This document shows, piece after piece, positions 23,294 through 35,403 of a stretch of 64,000 nucleotides of DNA. The position numbers and the translations under genes are program-made. The stretch comes from Phialocephala subalpina (Eukaryota; Ascomycota; Leotiomycetes; Helotiales; Mollisiaceae), in NCBI GenBank assembly GCA_900073065.1, contig FJOG01000002.1, positions 2,690,137 to 2,754,136 on the forward strand, given 5' to 3'. Under the pieces are notes generated by a model. The model searched no databases. It was not told where the DNA came from and was given only the letters and a program-made list of their open reading frames with translations. Each line of letters starts with the position of its first letter. Position 1 is the stretch's first letter.

Positions 23294-24245
23294 ATGGCAG
23301 CAACAAGCAACTTCTACAGCATCGTGGCTGGTGTCGGCGCAGGAACTGGTACGTACCCCTCATGCATCTGCAGACTAAATTCTTCTGACAAGTCTTTCCC
23401 AATAGGACGTTCTGTAGCTCTCAAATTCGCAAAGACCTACCCTGTTGCCCTTCTCGCCAGAAACCCAGCGAACTACGAATCCATCGTTAAGGAGATCAAC
23501 CAGGCTGGCGGGAAAGCAATCGGAATCTCCACAGATGTCTCGTCTCCGGAGGCAGTGAAGAATGCCTTCGCTGAGATCAAGAAGGAGTTCGCAGGAAAGA
23601 AACTCGCTGCTGCGATCTATAATGTTGGAGGTCGATTTGTCAGGAAGCCATTCTTGGAGATGACATTGGAGGAATATGAGGCAGGCTTTGAGGCCAATGG
23701 GTACGTTACTCCTGTCGAGTTTCCGAGATTTGTGCCGGTGTTGACAAACATTTAGAAAGGGCTTCTATCTCTTTGCTCAGGCTACGCTGCCTCTTCTGCT
23801 CGACTCCGTCGAAACATCCCAGCATCCTCCTTCATTGATTATCACTGGTGCCACAGCCTCTCTGCGAGGATCAGCAACAATGTCCTCGTTCGCAAGCGGG
23901 AAGTTTGCCTTGAGAGCCACAGGACAGAGTCTTGCTAGAGAGTTTGGTCCAAAGGGAGTACATGTTGCTCACGCTATCATCGACGGAGTTATAGATATCC
24001 CTCGAACGCATGACTGGCCTGTCAATGGAGGAGCACCCGACGGCAAGATCAGTGCTGATGCTGTAAGTATTCATTTTCTTTTCAACATTGATGGCATGCG
24101 GTCGTCGTCTGACCTTGGCATCTAACGACTTGGCATGGTGCTGACTGAATTCTAGATTGCCGATTCATATTGGTACTTGCATACCCAACCTAGGTCGCAC
24201 TTCACGCAGGAGTTGGACGTCAGACCTTATGTTGAGAAGTTCTAG
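23294..24245 (+). CDS. Short-chain dehydrogenase/reductase-like protein with no catalytic Tyr
   Basis: Four exons: 23294-23348, 23406-23700, 23756-24062, 24156-24245, 248 aa. The Rossmann start is IVAGVGAGTGRSVALKFA with the glycine motif split by the first intron; then LLARN, the DVSS segment and NVGGRF. The position of the classical Y-x-x-x-K motif reads FASGK, so the active-site tyrosine is replaced by Phe while Lys is kept. The C-terminus (FTQELDVRPYVEKF) matches a fungal SDR subgroup of about this length. Another in-frame ATG at 23237 would add 19 residues; I prefer 23294 because MAATSNFYSIVAG is the normal short N-terminus for this group. Substrate unknown. Confidence 0.85.
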
Positions 24246-24864
24246 ATATATTGAATTTGATCGATGATGGTCTAAGCCTATACAATGAGAACTCGATTGT
24301 CCTAGCCATGCTTTGATACATAGTTTCATGTGCTAGAAATCCAAGCGCCCTTCTACTCTGCTACTGGCAGAACTGTTCAAAATGAATGCAATGAAAGGAA
24401 ATGTGCCTCACCATCAAACTCTCATCATAATAGATCAAAATCTAGAGACAGTCTGCAGGCGAGGAGGTCAGCCTCCGAAGAAGTGACCTGGTCTTCCGTC
24501 TGCGCTATCTGTTTACCTCATCAATTTATAAGTCCAGCAAAGGAGATTGACGCGGAGATAATATAGCGCTGCAAAATAAAATAAGCATAATACCCTACCT
24601 CTCTCGACAAGTGATAATCAGCTGTACGTTAGTAGAGAACAGCCCTCCCAAAGCAATGTATAGCAAAACACAACTGGCCGTGACGAGCACGACATTTGCT
24701 TCGGGAGGACCTCCCATGGAATCATTTCACAGTGAACCAGACGTGCAAGCACGAAGGATGTGAAATGGCCATAATGTTTTCATTCCCTATGTGTAGCACA
24801 CCCGACCAGCACCCGCCAGCCATGTGGAAAACGACCAAGCCAAACACGCCGCCCTTATGCCCAC
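24246..24864. other. Intergenic between convergent SDR and RPL26
   Basis: Tail-to-tail spacer of 619 bp, expected to carry both 3' UTRs. No gene or repeat recognised. Confidence 0.45.
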
Positions 24865-25413
24865 TTATGCCTTAGCCTTGAGCTTCTCCTTGATCTCACG
24901 ACCAGCCTTGATGCGCTCCAGTATGCTCTCACGGTCCTTGTCGAGCTTCAACTTGGTGATGACAACCTTCGATGGGTGGACGCCAATGGGGACGGATTGA
25001 CCGGAGGACTTCTCCTTGACGACTCGCTCGATATGGACGATATACTTAAGACGGTAGACGGAGGTGATCTTGCCTTCGCGGCCCTTGTTGGAGCCTCGAA
25101 CGACGAGGACCTCATCGTCCTTTCTGATGGGGATGGAGCGGACCTAGAAAATATCAGTCAGAGGGAGCCGACAGATGTGCGCACAGATTGACTAACGTTG
25201 TACTTCTCGCGGAGCTCCTTGCTGAGAGGTGCGCTCATGATCGTACGTCTGACCGATGATGGGGCATCGTAATGAGCCTTGCGAGACTTTCTCCTCGAGG
25301 AGTGGAGGGCTATTGAGGGTCAGTCCTGTTGTTTCCGATCGCAAGAAGCCACTGAAGTTCAAGGCTCTCAATATTGAAGGCAGGTAGAACATACAGCTGT
25401 TGATCTTCGTCAT
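24865..25413 (-). CDS. RPL26: 60S ribosomal protein L26 (uL24)
   Basis: Three exons on the minus strand: 25395-25413, 25197-25309, 24865-25143; introns of 85 and 53 nt; 136 aa, the normal length. Exon 1 encodes only six codons and one base (MTKINS), a common feature of fungal ribosomal protein genes. The protein reads [19 protein letters not shown], then the KOW motif region [18 protein letters not shown], and ends in a Lys/Ala-rich tail. It sits near the exit of the large-subunit peptide tunnel. The gene is head-to-head with the methylthioadenosine phosphorylase gene. Confidence 0.97.
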
Positions 25414-25796
25414 CTTGGCAGTTGGTGGTGAACGTCGAAGATTTGTCGTTGTCGTTTGGGAAATCTCGAAGCTCGAAAAGATTTCGAAATCTCAATCGTG
25501 CGTGCTGCAAAGCTAAGACACATAAGCGAGACGCTAGTCTTATCGGTCACGTGCAATCGGCGATTAGATACTCCTGAGCAATTCGAGTTCGAGGTCTTTT
25601 CGCGTATGGCGGGGTTCTCTTTCATGGTGGGGTCAAAGCACGCAAAGTTAGGCCTCGAGGGAGGTGATAGGCTGTCGAGGTGCGACGGCAGAATTCTAGT
25701 CAGTCCTTCTCTTGAGCTTACCCACGTGGGAGCGTCGAATATCTTCCTCAACTCCTTTCAGAAGCTTCTCTGCTCTACACCATCAAGCTCTTCAAC
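25414..25796. promoter_or_regulatory. Divergent promoter of RPL26 and MTA phosphorylase
   Basis: 383 bp between the two ATGs. The stretch next to RPL26 should drive a very strongly expressed gene; no single named element could be identified with confidence. Confidence 0.45.
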
Positions 25797-26926
25797 ATGG
25801 CAGACCTACCGACTTCATTCGACCGTGAGTGCTCGTCATCTCCCTCTTGCAGAAACGTTTGCTAATATTCCTATAGGCCCCGTTCACATTGCCGTGATCG
25901 GCGGAACTGGACTTCAGAAGCTCGAAGGCTACGTGCCAATTGCAACAGTCAACCCTCTCACTCCTTGGGGCTACCCTTCCGCACCTATTCACATCCTCGA
26001 GCACAACAAGGTTCCCATTGCCTTCCTTTCTCGACATGGCCTCTACCACCAAATCGCACCTCATGAGGTTCCCTCGAGGGCGAACATTGCAGCTTTGAGA
26101 AGCATTGGGGTCAGGACTGTCATTGCGTTCAGTGCAGTCGGAAGCTTGCAGGAGGAGATTAGGCCAAGAGACTTTGTTGTTCCAGACCAGATTATCGATC
26201 GTACAAAGGGTGGGTGAAATATAATCTGTGAGGGTATAGAGGGCTCATACTCGGTTCACAGGTATCCGGCCGTTCACTTTCTTCGAGAAGGGAGTCGTTG
26301 GTCACGTCGGTTTCGCGGATCCATTCGATGCTAAGATCTCCAAGGTACATGAGTTCCATCCAGAGGTCAATATGTTCTATGACTAACACTTCAAAGATCG
26401 TCAGTGCTTGTGGTCATGCCCTTGCTGGAGATGGAGTAAGAATGCACGACAAGGGAACAATTATCTGCATGGGTTCGTCTCCTTGCAACCATACCACTAT
26501 GGCATACACTAACTCTCCTCTGCAGAAGGACCTCAATTCTCAACTCGCGCCGAGTCCAACATGTACCGCAGCTGGGGTGGCTCCGTCATCAACATGTCCG
26601 CTCTTCCCGAAGCCAAGCTTGCCCGCGAAGCCGAGATGGTCTACCAAATGATCTGCATGGCCACCGACTACGACTGCTGGCACGATACCGCCGACGTGGA
26701 TGTGGCTATGGTCATGGCTCACATGGAGGCCAACAGTGCTAATGCTAAGAGATTGGTTGGCTCTGTCTTGGACGAGTTAAGCAAACACGAACACTCCAAC
26801 CTGGTAACGGGGAAACATTGGGAAGGCCAGACTACTGGCATGATTCAATTCATGACCAAGAAGGAGGGGCGCGGGGAAGAGGGAGTCAAGAACGTGGAGT
26901 ATCTGTTCCCAGGAGTCTTTTCATGA
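25797..26926 (+). CDS. MEU1: S-methyl-5'-thioadenosine phosphorylase
   Basis: Five exons: 25797-25824, 25877-26209, 26262-26344, 26397-26472, 26526-26926, 306 aa. The phosphate-binding start IAVIGGTGLQKLEGY, the SRHG motif, the FSAVGSLQEEIRPRDFV block and EGPQFSTRAESNMYR with the purine-site residues are all present, as in eukaryotic MTAP. The enzyme splits methylthioadenosine into adenine and 5-methylthioribose-1-phosphate, the first step of methionine salvage after polyamine synthesis. Upstream in-frame codons exist in the long open frame, but the ATG at 25797 directly precedes the expected MADLPTSFDRPVHIAVIGG, so it is chosen. Confidence 0.96.
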
Positions 26927-28992
26927 TGCACGAAGCAAGGATGATGATGAGTAACGATGATTATAGATGCTTCCATAGACCGATATCCCGCTGGGCATCA
27001 GCTGCTACAGCAAGCATTTGCCAGAAACAATAAAAGTTTTACAATGCTTTCGATTCGTCAAATAGATGCATCGGGACAAAACTGCTTCAGCAACTTGAAT
27101 CTCAATCGAAGCTCACACTCACGAAACACTTGAGGTCCCAACCAAGAAGATCGGTGAGGCGAAGGCTGAACTTCATGAGTAACCAGTCAAGTCATGTCCT
27201 CGATTATGAGATTGGGCAACGTACACAGTAGTGCTATGAAGGCAATCGATTTTCTTCTGGTTATGATGGATATACACTGATGGCAGATGTACGACTGATG
27301 GCTGTTCACCCAATAGTACACCCTACGCCCACACCAGTCTCCGGTGCTGCCAATATGCTCCCCGCGGCCCCACACTTCGTCGCGGTTCCTCTTCAGTCTC
27401 GACCCGATTGCCGCTTCTCGTACTCCTGCCTCTCAGGTAAGTTCACCATCCGTAGCCCAAGATCCACAGCCTTCTCATGAGTTGCTCCAGTGTCCCTATC
27501 GGAAAACGAAAGCTGATGTCTACCAGAGTCCCAACCCAAGAGCCCGTCTAATCCCACTTATGTATTATACCAAGTTCCACACCGTCCTTCCCTTGCATCT
27601 TGACCTTTCCCAGGTGTGCCAAGCGGTAGCCGACACTTTGTCTTTTTCATGTTGCTGCTAGTAGCATGCTAAGGTGTGTTCTACTTGGTCCCCGCGATGG
27701 CGACTCAATCAGAGCGTCATTAGCTAGAACAATACCGTGAGATGGGAAACTTACTCGATGATGTATATGTGGATGATGGTTACTTGTCCTTGCACGTTTT
27801 CCGCGTCCACTTCGTGTAAGTCGACTTTTGCTGCTTTCATAGGAATTCTAACTCATGAGCCTGGCATCCATGGAAAGGAAATGTGTATCTGCATGTCGTA
27901 CATTGATTTGCGTTACCGCGTCTGCCAAACTAGCAAGTCTATCAATACATGTCCTCATAAGTAGAAGCCTACTTTTGTGGGATGGAAAGTTCACCTCCTG
28001 CATAAAGTCCTCGGAAGTCAAGGACATTCATCGGCACCTGAATTCTGTCGCTGAATCTCTGCTTCCGTATCCAGTTGTCGCTTGATTTTCTTGTCATTCT
28101 GGTCCTTCAAGTTCAACTTTCGCTGTGGATGGCGGTGTCGGAATTTATAAGCGAGTAGTGAAAGGCGGTTAGCTTAAGCGACTTTTTTCTAGATCTACCC
28201 TAAATTCAATTCAAACTCGACTTTCGTACCAAAGCTAGCCTTAGATCTAATCATGTTTCCTTGTTCACTGCTTGCAAATTCAGCATCGCCTCTCTCAATT
28301 CACGATGATTGTTACTCGACTTGTTTTCCGACCAATTCTACTCTACCTCCGTACTGGGCACTTCTACGACAACCACAAGAACATCAGACACACAAAAATG
28401 ATCAATGAGCTCTTCGCTACCCAGCCCATTTTTGAAATCATTGTCTTGTCACATACCTAGGTACGTTTTGCGCTGTCGCCGATTAGATCTAGATAACTCC
28501 TAGGCTCGCTTAACCGTTCTCATCCCCCTTTTAATTTCGTTTTCGCCAACTCAGCGGCACGTCCGTTGATTGTAATTGATGCTCGATTTTCCTAAGACTG
28601 ATACTACATCATTTTAACTCCTCTTCGCGACATGTGCTGTCAGCCGTACAGTCATTACAGTAGCACACAATGAACATCCTGATTACAACCCAAGCTATGC
28701 TACGAACGAATGTCTAGAACTTATAATTCCCTGTATTGACTCCATGTTCACCATCAACGGTATGGATACGATGGGTCTCCTTGTTTCAAGCAAAAATAAA
28801 GACCAAGTGAGGTTGGTGTTCTACCGAGAGCGGTGAAGAACGACCGTCTTGTGTAATAGTTGTGTTGGCTAACTGATAAAGGCTGGAGCCAGGAGCTTCA
28901 TCTACTTTCGTTAATGAACTTAGAGAATTGACAAGCACAAATGCCTCCATCACAGAAGGGAACACCCTTCAGGAGGGGAAATCGCGAAAGCC
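26927..28992. other. Two-kilobase interval with no supported gene
   Basis: Contains only short frames on both strands with no recognisable product. The right end (28941-28992) may encode the true N-terminus of the next gene in another frame. No tRNA-like cloverleaf or terminal repeat noticed. Confidence 0.4.
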
Positions 28993-29865
28993 TTGTTCGA
29001 TCTCGACCTCTCCGCTAGCAGTCCCTCAACTGCGAGCAAAACACCCAAGCCGCGCAATGGCAGTTGTCCAGTTGCCTCGAAACCTTCTCTTCCTGACGAA
29101 GTTAAACGAAACAAGGAAATCACACTCTTAACCTTGCCCGTCGAGATCCGACTCCGAATCTACGACCAAATTCTCGTCAGCCGATTTGACCGGACGCAAA
29201 ACCCTTCGTGGGCAGTCGGGAGCACAGATCAAAAGAAGATCTCTCTCGGTATGATTCAAGCTCCGCAATACAGAACGATGGAGCCGGGCATACTGCAAAC
29301 CTGCAAGCAAATCAACCACGAAGCGAACCAGATTCTCTACTCGCAGAACGTGTTCAAAGTCACTGAGCCGAAGCAAATGTCTCGACTCATCGCGCAGATC
29401 GGTCTGCTGAATTTCAGGTTGATTAAGAATCTCCACATCTGGGTGCCGTACTCGGCGGAACTCTCGTCATGGCTACAACTTCTCCATATCCTGGCCGAGG
29501 AAGCAATTAAACTAAGATATATTGAACTCGGATGGGGCGAATTTCCCTGGCAGTTTCATCGAGGAGCCATGGAGAGGGGGCTTGGTGACAACTTGGACTT
29601 TGTGCGAGCGTTGGCAAAGATACAAGGGCTTGAGAAGTTGGTTATTACAGGTCACTATGCGAAGAATTGGCACTCGTACCTGAGTGAGAGAATGGGTGGG
29701 AAGGTGCAAGCGATATGTGGCGATTGTCGGGAGGAGCCGAAGGCGAGAGAGGAAGAGCTGAATGAGGAGGAGTTGGATGATCTGAAGTGGATGCGTAAAT
29801 ACAATGAGAACCAGATGAAGACATTCGGGGAGTATCAGCAAGGAACAGAATATTTGATTCCATGA
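28993..29865 (+). CDS. F-box/2EXR-like protein (start uncertain)
   Basis: An open frame without an early ATG; the coding signal begins at or before 28993. It contains the degenerate F-box/2EXR type motif LLTLPVEIRLRIYDQIL, then ILQTCKQINHEANQILYSQN, which is the hallmark of this large fungal family, and ends in an acidic stretch and a conserved-looking KWMRKYNENQMKTF segment. The function is unknown; the family is thought to work in protein-protein interaction or ubiquitin ligases. Odd point: an ATG at 28941 opens a frame (PSQKGTPFRRGNRESL) that runs into this one only if a single base near 28993 is dropped. So either an upstream exon is missing from my model or a one-base frameshift is present. 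Confidence 0.7.
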   Translation: MFDLDLSASSPSTASKTPKPRNGSCPVASKPSLPDEVKRNKEITLLTLPVEIRLRIYDQILVSRFDRTQNPSWAVGSTDQKKISLGMIQAPQYRTMEPGILQTCKQINHEANQILYSQNVFKVTEPKQMSRLIAQIGLLNFRLIKNLHIWVPYSAELSSWLQLLHILAEEAIKLRYIELGWGEFPWQFHRGAMERGLGDNLDFVRALAKIQGLEKLVITGHYAKNWHSYLSERMGGKVQAICGDCREEPKAREEELNEEELDDLKWMRKYNENQMKTFGEYQQGTEYLIP

Positions 29866-31291
29866 AGCAATGTGGGAGCTGTAGACACTGCTGCTCGCCA
29901 TGTTCAGAAGCCTCTCCGGTGCATGACCAACTCCTGCAGTTCCTGGACCACAGCTATAACCTCTGGCAGCGGGAAAGTCCCAAGATATTTAGTTCTTTCA
30001 GCAATGGGATTATTGGGTGTCTTTTTGACGGATGGAAGATTTTCTATTCGGATTCTCTAGTGAAGGTTGGCTGTGTAGTGGCTCTGGCCCAAGGCACCCG
30101 GGCAGACATTTGAACATGGGGAGTGAGTAATGAAGTCATAGCCTTCTGGTCATGGAAAAGGCTCCGAACTCGTGGTTCATCATGGATTTTTATGCTTTTA
30201 TTCGCGTGGGTAGCATGATTGTGACTGGTTTGCGTATCACGGCAATTTCATGATTGTGTGCAGTACATTTCATCAAGTAGGCTTAATGGGCTTAGGGTCA
30301 CGGAGTGTTAGCCTTCAAAGAGAGATTGAATATTAGTTACAATTTAATCATCAACCCGAATCAATGGAAGTTTTTGCAAGCGGTATTTCGAGACCAAAAA
30401 GGGGGTGGGTAGGCACGGCTAAGCGAGAAAACTTCTAAACACCCTCGAAAGAAAAGAAAACAGCCATCCTTGGTGTACATCATATCATATAATACTTGTG
30501 CTCTTGAAAGTCCCAGCTTGATGTAGGACTTCTTCTTTAAGAGGTTTTGAGGATATCGGGTTTGGTCGATCTGGGTGGGGTTAGGAGCTCAAGCGAGGAC
30601 GATGAAGATGAGGCGTCAAGATTTCTTTTGGAAGTTGGGTTGGCTTTCTTTCGGTTTCAAGTATGAGGAATTATGGGAGACTTTGTTCCCGATAATTTCG
30701 GAGGCAGTGTACTTCTTGCAGACGTTTGAGGGAGTTCCAGGAGTAGTGGGACATTCGCTTGCTGCACGTCTTAAGGCTCCAGAGAGAGCACCGAAGGGGA
30801 GATATTGGCCAGAGAAGTTCCAGCTTACATATTGGGTTTGGCGAGCGCAATAGTCAGTCAGGGGGATATAGGTTCTCAAAAACCTTTCCATCTTTTAGAT
30901 TCGCCGTCAAGACACTAACATTTCATTACCACTTCAGACGAATTTACAAGTCACTTCCTCCAAATAAAACACGAACAAGTTGCAAAATCCAATTGATGAA
31001 CTAACCAACGAAGCAAATACTCATACAGGGATATACAGCGAGACGCCGCTGCGCCAAACTCCTACCCAAAGTTCAAAGTTCCCTCCCTCCACAGTTATAC
31101 AATCAACCAATCCTTGAAAAGGGTGTGAATCAGTGGAGAATCAACGACCCTACCCAAGATCCATGCTAATGAGCGACTAACTACACATACAAAACCTCGA
31201 GTATATTCATGGTGAGTTGTGACAAACGATATATTTTCCGTCGAGTGTTGAGTGTCGAATGTGTTAGGTGTGAGCGGATTTACGTGGAAAA
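29866..31291. other. Intergenic, 3' flanks of the F-box-like gene and flotillin
   Basis: Tail-to-tail spacer of 1.4 kb. A 91-codon minus-strand frame at 30616-30891 has no relative I know. Nothing else seen. Confidence 0.4.
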
Positions 31292-32941
31292 TTAGTTGCC
31301 GTTCAGGGCGTTCTTGCTGGAGTGGCCGTTAATGCCATTGATTGTCTTTCCGTTAACCTCGCGGTCAGAGATATGTTCGGCGAGCTTTCCGAACTGCCAC
31401 TCTGGAAGGGTGATGCCAGTTTGCTCGTTGATGGTGGACATCAGAGGTGGGAGCATTTGATACATGTTGCGGATGCTGCTCATGCCACCCATGCCGTTGG
31501 CCTCTCCGCCCTGAGCGCTGGCACCACTAGCCTCGGCACCAGTGTTCCAGATGGTCATCTTTGGGTTGAGACCGCGAACAGCATCGGCGTTGGCCTTGGC
31601 TAAATCGGTGTAGACGCCCTTCTCAATCATGAGGTATTGAATGAGGCCAGATGGACCTCCGAAAGCGCGAGAAAGATCAGCATAAGCACCAGCCATAGCA
31701 GACAGACCGGCGGCGGCTTTTTGCTGGCGGACGAGATCGGCCTCGGCTTCCTTGGAAGCAGCAATGTACTTGGCTTCGGCCTCAACACGGGTCTTGTAGG
31801 CGTGAGCATCAGCAGCCTTCTGCTCGCTGTAAAGAGCAGCGTTGGAGCGAGCTTGCTCTTCGTAGTTCTTGGCATCTGCGGCTTGTTGCTTCGATTCTCT
31901 GGCAATAGTAGCCTTGACGACGTCGCTAGCTCTCAGTCTCTCCAACTCGGTCTGAGCACGAACAACTTCGACTTGCTTTCTGAGTTCCTCATCACGGACC
32001 TCAGTTGCACGGGTTGCCTCAATCTGAGCGATGTTGACTTCCTTGTTGAAGTTGGTCTTGCGAGTAGCAAGTGTAGCTTCAGCTCTAGCCTTCTCGGAGT
32101 CACGCTCGGTCTTGGCAACAGCAGTCTCGGCGTTGATCTTGGCAATCTCACGATTCTGCTCACCTTGACGTTGAGCTTCTCCGACGTTACCGAGTCTCTG
32201 AGCTTCGGAGACATCGATACGGGCTTGGTTGATGGCTCCTTCGTGAGCCTTACGGGAAAGAGACTCAAAATAACTGGAGTTTGGGGCATCTCTAAGCTCC
32301 TTCACGTTGGCGTTGTAGATCTTGAGGCCGAATTGATCGAGTTCTCCTTGGATGTTGCGGAAAATTCTGCTCTTGAATTGTTCCCTTGCAGTAAAGATCT
32401 CTTCCATCGTCATAGAACCTGTGTTTGTTAGGAATTTGTTCGGTGCAGCGTACTCTTTGGTGGGGAAAACACTTACTGACGAGTACACGAGTTTCACCTT
32501 CGATGATACCCTTGACAATGTTTTCGATATGTTGAATGTCCGAGCTGGCACCTCTGTTGTTGTCGGCTTCGGCGAGAAGCATAGCATACTTCAATAGAGC
32601 ATCACCATGATCTTCCGGTGCTTGGTCAACATGGTCAACGTCTCGTGGAGGCTGACCGGCGACCGCGCCGCGCTGGTTGACATCTGGACCAACAGTGAAG
32701 ACGACAGGCAACAAGAATTGCAGCTTCTCCTTGGTCATTGCCTGCAGATTCATAGCATAGTCGCGGGGTTGAATGCTGAATTTTTGGCACTGCAGTACGT
32801 TAGTAATGGCTTGCAACATTGTACAGATCGACCTACTTTTTGGAAAGGCCACACCCAAGTGGCCTTGACGATCTTGACCGTCTTGATACCCGCACCGGTG
32901 ACAGCGAGGTACTCATTGGGAGAGGCAATAGTGTAAACCAT
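31292..32941 (-). CDS. Flotillin/reggie-like SPFH protein
   Basis: Three exons on the minus strand: 32837-32941, 32477-32789, 31292-32418; introns 47 and 58 nt; 514 aa. The N-terminal SPFH (PHB) domain begins MVYTIASPNEYLAVTGAG and ends about residue 190 near GELDQFGLKIYNANVKEL. A long Ala/Glu/Lys-rich coiled coil follows (residues about 200-390) with the repeated EA-type heptads of flotillins (for example AAGLSAMAGAYADLSRAFGG), then an Asn/Gly-rich tail. Flotillins lie on the inner face of membrane microdomains and act as scaffolds for sorting and signalling; in filamentous fungi they mark hyphal and conidial membrane domains. No transmembrane segment; membrane binding should come from the SPFH domain and acylation. 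Confidence 0.93.
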
Positions 32942-34617
32942 TGTGAACGTATGTGTGAGTAATGGGGATGGGGATGGATATTTCGAAAGGGTATCTGAAG
33001 TTGAGGAAAGGAGGTTGCCTTAAGATTTCGAAGCGTGTCTGAAGAAGGAAGAATTCTGGAAGGTGTGTGGGCGTGGAGAAGGTTAAATACTTGTTGATGA
33101 TCTTCGAAAGGAGTCAACGAACTCTACACAAGGTGTCAGCCTTGCACTAATAGCCTTGGTGTACCAGAACAGCCCCATCAGGTGATTCACTTAGACTGCA
33201 CCTCTAAATGGTCTAACATACCTCGGAGTTCTTTAGAGCTTGGCGATGATCCAATGAAGCCGATTCGAGAAAGCTGCAAGGCTGATGATGAAGTAGACGT
33301 TAATTTCTCGGAATGCGGAGTCAAAATTGGAGGTAAGTTTCTGAAGTGAATAGAGAGAATGATTTCTGTGAATGCTGCCTATTTATCGAAGTTCTAGATA
33401 AATCAGAATCCTTTGTTGTAATTGTGTTTGTCACCTGTTGATACTCTAATATGTGTTCGCAAGGCTGAGCGCTGTCAGATTAGGCCGATCAATGCATGTT
33501 TATGTTTGTGCCTCGAAGTAAGGAAAAATACCGCACACTATAAAAGGTTAGCATCAAACCCATTGGGCGCACTACTAAACTTACGATGCGTGAATTCTGC
33601 ATTTAGGAAGCTTCGAGTGGCAGCAGATGCCCGGCTGGCAGCCTTGTGCCAATAGCCGAGCTCCTTCCCTTGTGGCTTATATCATTTGATGTCAAGCAGT
33701 GCCTCATGAAATCTGACCACACCAAAGCATGCGATCCATCAGCAAATCATGACCGAAGACTCGCATATTCTGGCGTCATAACTTTCGCTCGAGCCCCTGC
33801 TTTCGACAAAGAACGAGGTCGAGATATCTGAGCTCCGTTGAAGTAAGGTTAGAGAGGAAGCGAGTTGCTAGCAAGTGAAGTCGGATAGCGGCACTAGCTT
33901 GTCTTGGCGAAGGATCTCCACACCCGTGACATCATTCAGCCTCTTTTCAGTGGGCTCCGCATATACTTCTAGCGTGCTTCTAGAAGCAGATGACAGCTTT
34001 AACTTCCGTTTTATCCTGGCTCAGTTCTTAAATTAGAATATCATTGGTTTTTCGAAGAAATCAAAGGCCTCAACGAGGCACACTGAACCCTGGACAAACG
34101 GCACAGCTTCCGAGCCGAGACCCCCTATCCATTCAGGCAGACAGTTTTGTACAAACACAGCCCTCGAATTCAATTCCGAGACGATCGATCCCTCGCTTCT
34201 TGGCCAGCAGCAAAAAGAGCCTCGCTAAGCTTCAGGGACCACCAATCCGTCGAGGGCCAAAGCGCGAGTGACTAGAGCAGTCCGGCGTCGACTTCGAGCA
34301 AATCCATTCACAACCAGACTTTCTAACCCATGGGACCCGAATCCTATCATACAATCACCAACAACGTCTAGAAGACCCTGAGAGTCAATCTCATAAGATT
34401 CTAGAATAGCTCTAGACGTCAAGACTGCCTTTTAGAACCTCTAGAACGGGGCTTCTTCAACGTCATATCATCCACCAACAATCACCATTGCGTCAGGTGG
34501 CAATTGCACGCCATAGCCAAGCCAGTCATTAACGCCAGAGCCGCCCGTTGCGACGAGCTTCCTCGAAACTACCTCCGTTCAACCCTATCGCCATTCTTCC
34601 ACGAGTGGGAAAACAAA
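32942..34617. other. Intergenic, flotillin promoter and 5' region of the next gene
   Basis: About 1.7 kb with short frames only. The longest plus frame before the next gene (34044-34271) is rich in Arg, Ser and Pro but has no homology signal. The stretch at 34504-34617 is open in the frame of the next gene but lacks an ATG. Confidence 0.4.
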
Positions 34618-35403
34618 ATGGACACCAAGTCCCCTTCCGGACTCCCAGGTTACGACACCAACTCTGATGTCGATGCACCGCCCGCATACAACGACACCAT
34701 CTCCTCTTTTCCAGTCACTTCCTCCTCCTCACCTTCCAGCTACTACTCTTCTCAGATCTCATCACAACTCCAATCCCTAACCACTCAAATCTCTTCCCTC
34801 GAGACCCAGAAATCGCTCCTCGCTCACGCCCAAGACGAGAAAATCTTGGGCTGTCTCACAACACACATCCAAGTTTACCTCTCGGACTTCGCCTCCACCG
34901 GCCTCAAGAAAGGAACACTGATTCTCGTCCCGGTAGGAGGTTTGAAGAACCAGAACGCCGTTCCAATGGATTCGGATTATGACTTTGGCAACCATGAGGA
35001 GTATGATAGACTGGTCCGCGTAAGAAGCAAAAGTGATGATGGCATCGATGAGGGTAGTTGGTTTTGGGAGGACGAGGCGATGACGAATCGATTAGTTGGA
35101 ATTCTGAGACCGAAGCCGGATTTGAAAAATAGAGAGTTGTCCCCTAGGAAGGAGGCGTTGAAGAAGGAGGAATCGAGGGGCTTCTGGGGACGTAAGAAGA
35201 GTGCTTCGAAGCCACTGTTGATTGAGGAGAGGAGGGATGGGGAGAGCGCAGGTGACCGAGAGAAGGAGAATGGCGATCGAGTTGTTTTTGATCTTAAGGC
35301 CGAAGAGGTCTGCTTTCGTTCTGAGAATGAGTTCGGGATCTATGAGAGTGAGAGCGGGTGGGGAATTGTGTTGCACTTGCGGGTTGTGTTAGCGAGAAGA
35401 TAA
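34618..35403 (+). CDS. Hypothetical protein with PPAY motif and coiled-coil-like segment
   Basis: Single exon, 261 aa from the ATG at 34618. The N-terminus is Ser/Thr/Pro-rich and holds a PPxY motif (DAPPAYND), the kind bound by WW domains of Rsp5-type ubiquitin ligases or arrestin adaptors. A predicted helix (QLQSLTTQISSLETQKSLL) follows, then an extended charged region with clusters of Glu/Lys. The last 30 residues (FRSENEFGIYESESGWGI) look conserved-type. I do not recognise the family; it may be specific to Pezizomycotina. The in-frame sequence back to 34504 has no ATG, so 34618 is the start. Confidence 0.6.
   Translation: MDTKSPSGLPGYDTNSDVDAPPAYNDTISSFPVTSSSSPSSYYSSQISSQLQSLTTQISSLETQKSLLAHAQDEKILGCLTTHIQVYLSDFASTGLKKGTLILVPVGGLKNQNAVPMDSDYDFGNHEEYDRLVRVRSKSDDGIDEGSWFWEDEAMTNRLVGILRPKPDLKNRELSPRKEALKKEESRGFWGRKKSASKPLLIEERRDGESAGDREKENGDRVVFDLKAEEVCFRSENEFGIYESESGWGIVLHLRVVLARR

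Noticed and set aside
31637..32431. 264-codon plus-strand frame rich in Ser and Leu
   Set aside because: Antisense shadow of the flotillin coiled coil, whose codon bias leaves the opposite frame open.
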